Of a stretch of DNA of 64,000 nt, positions 1 through 11,800 are shown one piece after another. Position 1 is the stretch's first letter. Every line of letters starts with the position of its first letter. A program made the position numbers and the translations under genes. Under the pieces are notes generated by a model that was not told the origin of the DNA, did no database searches, and saw nothing but the letters and a program-made list of their open reading frames with translations. The DNA comes from Galbula dea (taxonomy: Eukaryota > Chordata > Aves > Piciformes > Galbulidae): positions 1 through 64,000 of the forward strand of contig VWZX01009005.1 in assembly GCA_013399015.1 (NCBI GenBank). The letters are read 5' to 3'.

Positions 1-2731
1 GGAGGTGACATATCTGAATGGAGTATGTTATGAGAAGTGTAACCCCTTTCTATCTCTGCTTAGGGACAGAGGCTGAGCATAGGCAGTGCAGTAAGAGTCC
101 TTTCCAGCTACCTAGTGTACCTTCATGGCACACCATGAAGTGCCTTTCCAGAGTCTGACACACAGTTTAAAACACAACCTTCAACAAAATATCACTTGCT
201 TGCAAATTCTTAGTGCTCTGTATCAGCATCTTGCTCCCAATGTGCCCAGTATTCCATTCTATGAGTTTCTGCTTATTTTGGAATCACCTAATTTGTAAAG
301 AAACAACAACCTTGCTGGCTTAAAATCATGCTTTCATGTTAATTCTTACTGACAATTTAATATTCCATGCTGACTAAAAGATAAAAAACGTTCAGCATTT
401 CATACTTCCTGAAATATATGAGATAAGCAGGTAAGGACAGCAGAACAGTAAATATCACACAAATATCATAAAGAATGCCTGAATCCATATGTGAAGTCAT
501 ATTTCAGATTGCTGGAAAGCAAACTAGGAGATGGATAAGGATACTGAAAAAGAGACAAGTTAAAAGGAACATGAAATATTAGGCTTTAACCTTTTATTAA
601 TTCATACCAGATCCATGAAATCTCAGGAAAAAAGTTTTGAATATGGCATTAGAGACTAGTTGTCCTTCCTTACACCTCTCTTGGCAAGAAGGTGCTAAGT
701 AAAGTAGCCATTAACCAAGGAGCCATTATCAAAGTACAGCCATCAAGGGCATCTCAAACTCAAATTAAGGTTAAGTCACCCAATAACTACAGTCCTTTAG
801 CTTACCCTCTTATAGTAACATCCTATGTGTCCTCCACCATATGAAGTCTCTCAGACTTCACAGAAAACATTTTAGCACATGTAGCATTCATAGTACAAGA
901 CTTCCATTAAAAGGCTAGCTAGACATGTTTTCAAAGCAATCTGCAAAACCTACAACCAAGTGTTTGCCAAAAGATATCTCTCAAACACCTCAAAGTTATT
1001 AAAATTGAGTGGTCTAGAATGGTGTCTTTATGTATTAGGGAGACTGGAAAATGAGCTGCCCTCAGAGACTAAAGTTCGAAAAGCAACAGAGAGCACAGAG
1101 CAGGAAGCAAGTCTATCAAAAAAGTTAAAACTGTCGCATTACTCTGTAGCCATAACCAGCATTGGCTGTGAAAGACAAATAGGTATTAACAAGTGTCAGA
1201 TAAAGGAAGGAGGCATGGCAGCTGAAGAGACAAAAAGAGAACAAGAAGGACAGATAAGGACAGAAAAATCAAGTCTTCTAAAGAGAGTTCTAATGTCAGG
1301 ATTGATTTAAAAACATGCCACCATCATGAGTCAGACATTTAGGACTCCATTGTGAACTGCTTGTGTCTAATAAGACAGAAACAGTAGCAACAGGGAGCTT
1401 TTTTTTTTTTTGCTAGAAGACATAATACTCCACTAAATGTACATTGGAAGAGATTTCTTATTTGACTCGTGAAGAGCAATTTTATGTCATGAGAGCAAGT
1501 AACAGCATCTGACTCCCTTACATATAGTTGATGTATACAGTAAGCAACAACCTGTCATCACAGGGTTTTTTTGTTTGATGGTATCTGATTTGATTTTATC
1601 AGGTAATTATTTTATTTTTAATGACAATGCTTTAGTTATGTGTCAGTAAATAACATAAAATAACTACAAAAGTCTTACAAGCATACTTTGTAATTCTGTA
1701 TCCCAAGCCAGGTTCCATCTGGTACCTGTGTAGCATTTTTGTCAGGTTATACGGTGTAGAAGCAGAACTTGTTTCTTTGTGAATAACAGATCTTCATTTT
1801 GAGATGGCCAAAATCAAATTTTGACAACAAACAAATGCCAAAATCTCTTCAATATTAAATAAAACTTTGTATCTGAGGATTAATTCTTACTATTTAAAAA
1901 CCTGTTTAAATTCAAATCAGCTTCAAAACAAGTAACTGAAAGACTGACATTTTCAAAACCTTCCACCCCTTCTTTTAAAACATAGCTATGCAGTAAGGCC
2001 AATTCTAATCCTGTTTCTCAAAATCCACATTTTCAATTGCAATCACTATAGGCCAAAAGTGTTTGGTCACTTCCAGGCACACTACCACCCAGGGAATGGG
2101 AGAAACAAGTGTCCCCAGGCTTCCTTTTCTGATGTTACAGCTGTAACCCTGAAACAACCAAAGCAGAAACGCTCACGAACAGAATAATCTGACTACAAAA
2201 TTCTTTCTTTCCAAATCTCACTGTTTGTTTATTAGGTAAAACCCTCATTTGACTACAAACTACCCTGACTTTCTCCATGCTGATAATTATAAACACATAA
2301 TCTTGCCTTACACATTTAAACACTGGGAAGTGAAGTTGCAGACCTCTCCTCAGGCCAGAAACCCATTACTCATCTTTTGGGGTTAGGATGGACTTTGAGA
2401 AGCCACCTCATTCAGCTCATTCACCTAATTCAATTTGTTCTGAGTTGCATCAAAAAGTCAATGCTGAAGGCTGCAGAAGTAAGTGATCTGCAGAAAGTTG
2501 CTGAGTGGGAAGTGAGCAGGCATAGTCTGAGACAGAGTTCAGTTCCCCAGTTTCAAGTCCCATACAGTAAAGACAGAGAGAAAACTATTCCCCAGGAGAT
2601 GCTCCAAGCATTTGCACATCTTACAGAAAATTACACAGGAAATTCACACTTTGTTTGAACACTGTAAATAAATAAATCACACATGTGAAGGGGTGTTTAA
2701 GAATAAAGAAAAGCACATTTGTAAAGGATAT
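1..2731 (-). other. PCNX2 intron (5' part of U12 AT-AC intron)
   Basis: This intron sequence lies downstream of the last visible exon. No further pecanex exon (expected to start with the rest of His and then SAM) was found here on the minus strand. The open frames in this stretch are short and resemble nothing known. No repeat was recognised. Confidence 0.7.
2723..2731 (-). promoter_or_regulatory. U12-type (AT-AC) 5' splice site
   Basis: The intron starts ATATCCTTT on the minus strand, a perfect match to the minor-spliceosome AT-AC donor consensus. The site sits at the exact codon position where the conserved protein (FAIP|H) requires an exon end. The matching branch site and AC acceptor lie beyond position 1. 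Confidence 0.8.
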
Positions 2732-2840
2732 GAGGTATTGCAAAGAGCTGAGCAAAAACATGGAAGGATGATCCCCAGGCAATCTGCCAGGGAGCAATGT
2801 ATGTCATGATGAACTGCAACTTCTGCAGCAGGTCCCACAG
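2732..2840 (-). CDS. PCNX2: PCNX2 exon, TYIAPWQIAWG block, U12-type donor
   Basis: The exon is 109 nt, with acceptor TATCTTTTTTCAG, phase 0 to 1. It encodes LWDLLQKLQFIMTYIAPWQI and AWGSSFHVFAQLFAIP plus one base of the His codon expected next (FAIPHSA in the family). The exon stops exactly where a U12-class donor, ATATCCTTT, begins. No suitable GT donor lies at the conserved boundary. The next exon is not visible in positions 1-2700. Confidence 0.9.
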
Positions 2841-5800
2841 CTGAAAAAAGATAAAAGAAAAAGGTGACTTTTTAAGCACTTGAAACAGTTTTGATACTAA
2901 TATATGAAAGCAACATTTTTTAGACCTGTGTCCTGTAATGAATGTGAAATAAATTAAACTGTATTATTAGCTTTCATGGGCATTAAGGCATTACTGTAGT
3001 AAGGTACAAAAGTATATTCTTCATCTGAAATACAAACTTGCAATGAAGTACATTTTTAACCACCATACTGAGGTAGCTCCCAGATTACTCTTCTTCAAAA
3101 GTGTGTCTGCTTTAATGATGAAGTGGGAAAACAGGTTCTGATATTCACTGCATATATCACACCACCAGTCAGACAGCTACAGGAGAAGAGACTCCAGGAG
3201 AAAGTGGATATAGCAAAGAGAAGCAGCTCAACATGTGACATGTATGGCTCAGCACATGGAAATCAGACATTTCTCAGGAACACAACATGTTCATTGGGTG
3301 AATCAGTGGGAAAGCCATCACTATGTAAGCATATGTCTGGCATTAACCATGAATTGTAGCCACATTTTCAAGACCAAACCATCTTACCAGAAAAACATTG
3401 CATTCATATGAATTTTTAGTGTTCTGTGGTACAAACTGAAGAACATACTGAATTTATTTTTGCTTCCTGTAAAATATGCCTAGTGCTTCAACTAGAAGTT
3501 TCTGATTCAAGAATAAGGTGTACTTATTCTCTAGGATATGTTTTTTTCTGCCAGCTCTCTTGGTACCAGGCCAAAACAGATCTTATGCCTGTATCAGTGC
3601 CATAAGATTCATATTGTAGAGTAGGTTCCTGACAAACTATCAGGAAAGATTTGGCCATTAATAGACTTTAGTCCTCAACACACACATAAGTTGACAGTGA
3701 AACAGGAGCATATACAATATTGCATGCTTATATTGGAAATATAGGTTCCATTTCCTATACTTTCTTTTTTCTAATGAAAAACAAGACTGCCAACATCCTG
3801 AAAGACACTGAGGCTGTATTGATACTTGCACATTAAATGTTTCCAGGGAATGTTCCCAGGTGCAGGCATTGTGAATTTTGTCCCTGGAAAGGTTTTGGCC
3901 TGGCCTAGCTAGCACTGTTCCAAGGACTCCTCAGATATCCTTTCCAATGAAAATCTTCTGTGGTCCATTTCCAGGTTGCAGTTTCATACCTCCACCCTAC
4001 AGAGAGACTGGGACACAAGATTCCCCATGAGAGCTGGCCTCAGGAACAGAGCACAGTCCTAGGTAGGCTTAATTTAACTATTAAGTTGACAGTCAAAGAG
4101 GATGCACCTTCACTTGCTAATTCATTTCATCTCTCCCTAAGTTACCGACCCCAAAGTAACACTTGGCCATGTGTATCCACATTGGAAACACTTACAAGAT
4201 GTTTCACTGAGATTCTCTATGAATTGGTGTAAATAGTTGCAAAGGAATTGAGAGGGAGGTAAGAATGACTAATAGAGTTCACGTGTTTTGGTCTCTGTGC
4301 TACCAAACCATCACAAAAGGAGCTGCCAACTTCACTGAAGAACCAGAACCATGCTAACTCCAGTTACAAACGCTAGGCCTGCCAGCTGAGATGCAAGCAG
4401 TACTTCACATGCTTTTTGTGCTTTGTCATGACTCAAATCAGAAACAATATGCAATATACAAATTCTGTTAAATTTGCACAGGCATACCATTTAAATCAAG
4501 CAAAGCCCTGACAAAAACAAGCCACTATGACCTCTTCACTGCATAGCCTGGCTACCCTACTTAGTTGGAGAAATTCATATCTTGCCAACTTTGTTTTCTC
4601 TCCAAAATTCTACACGTGACTCAAACCACAACATAAGACAAAGCAAGCAAGTAAAACTGAACTGAAATTAGAACTGACTTTTATTTGTTAGAACCATGTT
4701 TAGAAGGTTGTGGAGTTGCTTTTCTTTTGCTTTATTTTTATCTGAACTGTCTGAATGAACAGCTGGGAGAAAAATTGTATCTGCTAAAAGATTGAAGTGA
4801 AGTGCTGAAAAAGCTAATGATTCGCATCTGAAAGCTCAAAAGTTTCAAACTGCAGCACAACTCAGTGAAGCTCTGCATATCACAGACCAAAATTACAAAG
4901 TAATAAATCATCCCAGCTGTGCTCAAAGCTCAGGGTTCATCAAAAGGTTTTCAAACCTCAAATAAAATTCCAGTTTTATGTTTGCTAGGAAACCAAATCC
5001 AGGAGGAGACCCTTCTGGCTTCTTGTTCCATGACATAATTTTAAACATTCTTTAGTATTTACATATTCTTGCAAAACAGGCCATGGAGCCCAGGCTCCCT
5101 GTTGCTTCCAACAAGTCCTACTACTTCCATATTCACCTCTGCTTGAGCTTGCTGTTGTTTCCTTCAACACTTGTCTCTTAGCTAATGTTTCATGACAGGC
5201 AGTGGAGCATAACTCCATTTGCAAGAATATGAAAGTAAGAGCATCACTCTAGTGAACCTCTCTTTTTTTTGAGAGCTCTAAGACACTGCACCTAAAGGCC
5301 TGGAAATGTGTGATTTTCAAGCTTTCATTAAGAGTTGTCAAGTGTCTCTATCACCTCTCAAATTACTGCTTCCAGGGCATTTCTGCAAAACACCTTAAGG
5401 GCAATGTGCCATTAGCGTTTTACATATCTAACTATAATTGCTAAAGGTGATGTCACCTCCCAACAATAATATGGAGATTGAGGAAGGGAGCACTTGGTTT
5501 TATATTTTCTCTTTTTCATTTTGCTAGAACCATCTGAAAAAAATATTTCTCCTTGTCAGTTTTACCCAATTTACAGTATGCTTTCTCCTACACCTGATAT
5601 TGAAACTCTGAGGATTCCCAAAGTGCAATTGCTTTTCATACAGAAAGAAACTGAAGCTGCTGAAAAGTGTCTTCATAAGCAGGAGGAAGCTGATCCTCAG
5701 AAACAGTCACCTTCTTGGTTCAACTACAACCAACTGAATTTCAGGCTTCAATAATCATAGGTTAAAGAGGAAAATCTCCAACATCTTTTTAAATTGTCAG

Positions 5801-8800
5801 AAACATTGTAAGTTTAGAAAAGGGTTAGGAAAGCCAAAAGCAGATCTGGAGCAGAATCCAGTGAGTAAAATGTAAAAGGCAACAGGAAGGACTTCTACAG
5901 ATACATCAGCAGCAAGAGAGAGACTGGGGTAAAACATATGGACCCACTGCTAAATGGGGTAGGGGACCTGGTGACAAAGGGCATGGAGGAGTCCAAAGTA
6001 CTCAATGCCTTCTTTGTCTTGGTCTTTATTGGTAAGCTTTCAGGAATCATGGGCCCCCAAGACCTGTGAGAAAGCATGGAGAAATGAAGTCATCCTCAGT
6101 AGTGAAGGATTAATTAAGGGTGCATTTAAACAAACTAGACAAAAGCAATTCCAGGGATCTGATGGGACACCTCAGCCCCTCCCTCTTCTGCTTCTGTGAA
6201 ATATGCACTATATCCTCAATAAAGTTTTGTTTGAATGAGGGTAATAACTTGTTCCTGAGGGTATGAGGTGTATTTTTTAAAGGTGCTAGATACAAAGTGG
6301 TAACTTCCACATCTAAAGTGAGAGTTAAAAAAAAAAAAAAGAAAAAAAAAAAAAAAAAAAAATAATCTGTGCTGAGTTTTTACTCTCTTTTTATAAAGAT
6401 TTCCTTTAACACATATAAAAGATTAATTTTTCATTAAATTAATTTCATGCACATCCCAGTTTAGGAAGATTTGTAAAATAATATTTTCATTAAGCTTTCT
6501 TAGGTCTTCAATGTTTTCTACAGTTCCCTTAGCAGAAAAATTATATATTATTTAGGTGACAAAGTTCTAATATTCCGAGATAACTTTACTCCTGACACTT
6601 TTACACAGTAGACAGTTTCTAAGTTTTTGAAAAAGAGTTTAAATTCTCAGTCTATTCATTGAATTTAAACCAACACATTCCCACTACTGCCAAGTGAAAC
6701 TGCAGTACATGCATCCATCTTTCTTATTTATTTTATGTGGACACACACATTTTATCATCTTAATCATCCTTAAGCCTTTGGAATTCTGCAGCCTTTACAG
6801 ACCTCTGGTGCACAAGCTAGTATTCTATATAGCTGTAAACAAAGCAAAGGCAAAGACTTTTCAATCAGTTATTCTCACTTGAACACATTTAAGTCATATT
6901 AAAAACTAGAAGTTCATGAAAATTAGTTAACATACATTAAAAAAATCTTTTGGGAGTCTGAAACATCACTCAAACTCTCTCAGCTTGATAGAATTCAATA
7001 AACTAGACAGAGATTCACACCTGAATTTAAATGACACTGAATGTGAGATGGAGACTATACAACACTTTCAGCTTTTGGCAGTCTTTCTATCTGTTTAGCA
7101 TCTGTTGGGACTCTGTGTAGGCAGACTTCTTGGCAATGCTGGGATTAAATAATGCATAAACATTAACATTTTCCTGCTAAGCTTGAATTTTGCTGTGTTT
7201 TAAAAATGTGTATGTATAAATCAGTTTTAAACAAAAATAACTGTCATATACATGTGGCTATATGCTCTAGGTGTGACACAAAACGAAGAGCTTAACAAAG
7301 GCAAACACAGAGTCAATTGTTTCCTGCTTTAAACAGGTATTTCTTTGTATTCCTGTTTGGATCCTGAGGACCTTAAAGATCATCTAGTCCCAACCCCCCT
7401 GCCTAGCAGGGACACCATCCACTAGATCAGGTGGCCCAGGGTCCCATCAAGCCTTGTCTTAAAAGCTTCCAGGGATGAGACTTCCACAACCTCTCTGGGC
7501 AACCTGTTCCACTGTCTAACCATCCTCATAGTGAAGAACTTCCTCCTAATATCCAACCTAAATCTACCCTCCTCTAGCTTACACCCATTTCCCCTGGTTC
7601 TGTCACTGTCTGACCTCCTAAAAAGTCCCTCACCAGCTTTTTTGTAGGCCCCCTTCAGATACTGGAAGGACACAATAAGGTCTCCTCAGAGCCTTCTCCT
7701 CTGCAGACTGAACAATCCCAACACCCTTAGCCTGGTCTCACAGAAGAGGGGCTCCAGTCCTCTGATCATTCTCGTGGCCCTTCTCTGGACTTGCTCCAGC
7801 ACCCCCATAGTGTCCTGGCCAGGCAGGGGGGTTGGAACTAGATGGTCTTTAAGGTCTCTTCCAACTCCGACAATTCTATGATTCTATGAACTTGAGACAG
7901 ATTTGAACTCAGACTCTCAAATGTTAGGAGAGGTATTTAGTTCTATATGTTAAGATAATTCTGGTCAATTCGTAGCTCTAAGGCTTTGAAATATATTTTA
8001 ACACCTCCTGGTATTCCCTCCTTTTTTTTATGTCAATAAAAATTAAGATACATGAAAAGGGAAAAGCTGTCAGCATGTATGTGCTTATGAATATGAAATT
8101 AAACTTATTTGGGATAATTTTATTCTAGTTGATGACTTTGCTTTGCAAATCATTGACTCCATTTTCTGTTCAAAGCAATTGAATCCAAACCTCACCTATG
8201 AAATCCTAGAAAACAAGGTTTACTGGGAATAGCAAAGATTTTTCATGCATTTGAAAAGCACTGTGTTTGAATCTACAACATTTTCCAGGCTGTCTTGATT
8301 TGCATCTGCTTACAGACATTTGAAGCCTTTGTATTGTGGGATCTCAAGATCATTGTCCAATGCATATAAGACATATAAGAAGAAGACTGAAACATAGTCG
8401 GTCAAAGGCTCATAAAAAAAAAGGACATAAAAAAGGCAGAGTAAGTTTTGTGCTGAAGAACTAGATACTCAAGATTTCTCTTCCAGTCCCTGCACCAACA
8501 GATACAGAACACACCCCTATCAGCATGAAAGTACACTGATAATAGTACTCAGTGCATAGTGAACCAGACTGATCCAGGGAGTGGGCATACACCTCCCTGC
8601 ATCCCTGAGAGCATTTGTCCCATTCTAAAGGAAAAACACCAAATAAAGGAGAGAGAAAATGCAACCTGGGAATAGTGTCAAGAATGAAGTCTGACAAAGA
8701 GGTCAATGACAGAAAGCTGAATGAAAAATCAGTTAAACCATTTCTCTAATATTAAAAGGAAACATGAACTGTAGAGTGCTGGAGAGTTAAAGAATCTATG

Positions 8801-11800
8801 GAAAATACCCTGGGATTATCCTGTCAAATATCAGATGTAGCCTTGGGTACTTTAGTCAGCAGAAAGTGTCTTAGCAGGGTTTGTATGCCAGATATCAGAA
8901 CTTGAGGAAACAGCTGTGAGCCAAGAGGGTGCAGCTGATTAAGACATCAGATTTCAGTATGCATAAATGGCAAGAAATAGATTAAAATACAAAATAACTT
9001 AATGCCAGAAGCTTTGAAATGAAACATCAGATTTAGAAAAGGATGAATAGTCAGAAGGGGAAAGAAAAGAGTAAGATTTCTGACTTGTAAGTAGCACCTA
9101 AAGTAATCAATAGGCCAAGCCAACTAACCAAGAATTTTATTGCCACAAATGCAATAAAAAGATCCAATAGGTTAATTACTTGACTTCAACAAAGTACCAA
9201 GAAGGTCAATGTCTTTGGTAGCACTTCCTCATAAAATGAAGGAAAACGAGGTGACATGCATAGTTTCTTTCCTGTCCAAGGGATTCTGTTGGGCATATTA
9301 AAAGTTTAGCCTGATCAACATAGGTCTGGCAGGTTGTTACAAACTGGCTATCTTCACTGAAGTTACTTTGACATAAAGATCATCTTCCATAAATATGTGA
9401 CTCCTAACACTATGGCAGAAAGAAGTATACAGAAATACAAAAATTCTTACACATAAATAAAAAAATGTGGCTTCCTTATTAGCTGGAAAATGCATTCTGG
9501 GAGAGAAGAAAAAACATCAGACAGGGAAATTGTATTCTTAAGTGAGCTCAGCAGGGGTAAGAGTACTTAGGCAAATGAATTCAGCGTTAATGAAGCCAAA
9601 TATAACAAGCTCTGGTTCTTTGATTATTTTGCCTCATGCATGAACACAAATTCAGAACCCTCAAAGGACTTGACTATAGGAAAATATAAAATGATTTCAT
9701 ATTTTATTATTACTAATTATTTCAGACACACACATAAATTAAGTGGCCATTAAACTGCCTGCCAGTAAGATACAAGACACTGAAAGCTATAAGAAGTTGT
9801 AGTTCTATACATTAGACAGTTAATGACACTGGGTCTTACCATTCCCATTCAGGTCTGTGTAGTAGATGAGTGTGTATGCTAGGAGGGGCTCTTCCTTTAA
9901 GGCTTAAAGGAAGCTACACAGATTTCTCAAAAATACATATTCCTAAGTACAGGTATCATTTCTCAGCTGTACTCTACAGATAAAAGAGCTGCTGGTGAAA
10001 GAGCCAGTTTACTACAGGAATCTCCAACATGCTACTGGTTGCTCCCAGAACAGACTGGCAAAGTTAACCCATCACTTTTTGTAGTAGCCAGAGCATACTA
10101 CAGCCAGAAGCATCCGCACTTGAATTACCAAGTTTTTTTGCACAGTTGCTTTCCCCAAGTCCTGCTATATACTCCATCTTTACAATGCCTATGAAGAATA
10201 TATTCTCAGTTATTTATGGTTTTCCATTTTCAACTAACATTCTTATCAATCTTTGCACTGACATCATCTCCTAAGAAGCCCAGGGAAAACAACTGGCTCA
10301 TTTGAAAAATGTACATGAAGTCATGTAGACCAAGAAGACCATCTTGAATATCCAGTTTGACTTCCTGTAGGGTATACATCCGAGTACTACACCCACAGTT
10401 TTTGAATGAGCAACCACATATTTTTAAAAGGCTATTTAGCTATGATTTAAAGAATATAGGCAGAAAGACTTTTGGACAGAATAATCCCAGGCTGTAACCA
10501 AGGACACACACTGGGCTGGCTACACAGGAAGCATTAGCATAAGAAAGATTTAGAAGTTGTGTTCCACTTGAATTGAAAGCTGCAATCATTCTTAAAACTA
10601 AATAAGAAAGTATTTCCTAAATATGTATCTTATTCCCTTCCCAAGGCAATTTGAAAGACAATACAGCACACTCTGAATATGCCTAAGTAACTTTTAGCAT
10701 TAACTTTTCACTTTCTACAACTTGTCAAATGTAAACAGCTAATGATTTTTTTTAAAGGAAGTGAATTATCTGTGTCCCATTAATAAGTCTTATGATGTTA
10801 AAATGACCAAAAAAAAAATCATGTTGATTAAAAAAATCCTCAGAAACAGAACTGAATAGGCTGCCTTGTTCTCTTTGTGTGGGTGGCTTGGCTCTTTGCA
10901 AACAGATATAAATCTGCGAGCAGCAATTCGGACTTCCATGCCTGAACTTGTTCAGGGAGCAATATGCTCGTTTGGAGCTTCTGATTTGGCTAAGTTACAT
11001 TAAATCAACAGCATAATGGGGAAAATGAGGAAGCACAATCAGTGAGACAGTCAGAAATATTCTACCCAACATTATTAATAAAGTTTTATTCAGCATAATC
11101 TGCTTGAGTTGTGAATTTCTGTTGAAGGCCTTCTTCCCCAGTGCCTGGCAGAAGAAAACAAATGCTTACTACCATAGTGCTTTGAGAGCATGCCAATTTT
11201 TTTTGTGGGGCCACCATGCTTAAAAGCATAATCACTCTGACTGGTCACAGAACTTCTAGTGTTCCCTAATTCAGAGGGTGGTAAGTTGACATTTTCAATG
11301 AGTTAGCAGAAATCAGCTGCAACTGTGCAATATATTCTGCATAGCCAAAGAGACTATTCTAGGGTTTGTTTTGCTTTTTTACAACAGTTGGAAACATAAA
11401 AATGACTTAACTGCAGACAGACTGAATTTGTGAAGACCCATACGGCTTTTAGGAAGAGAGGTAGATGCAGCTTGCTTAATGTCTATAGTATGGAATAAAC
11501 ACACATCATCTTTATCCTCAAGTGACCATATGCTTTACTAACTTTCCATAATACTGAGCTGATTAGAGCTCAGACACTAACTAGGGTAGAGAAAACTTAT
11601 GTCCATTACAATCTGAAATTAATGTGACTAATTGCTATCATCTGCAACTTAAGTTTTCAGATGGATTTTAAGGATCATTGTGTAGCTGTGTACCTTTGTA
11701 ATATAAATAATCCAACTGTCTAATTTCTTTTTCTTTTTTAAAGGGAGCAAGGACAAGTACATTTGATGAACTAAAGACCTGTAAAATTGCACATAGTATC

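Noticed and set aside
960..1310. 116-codon plus-strand open frame
   Set aside because: No family resemblance, no splice-bounded structure, biased lysine/serine composition from AT-rich intron sequence. Antisense to PCNX2 and probably chance.
2723..2760. Reading through past FAIP as HILYKCAF to use a downstream GT donor
   Set aside because: The residues after FAIPH do not match the family's SAML continuation, whereas the exon stops cleanly at an exact U12 donor.
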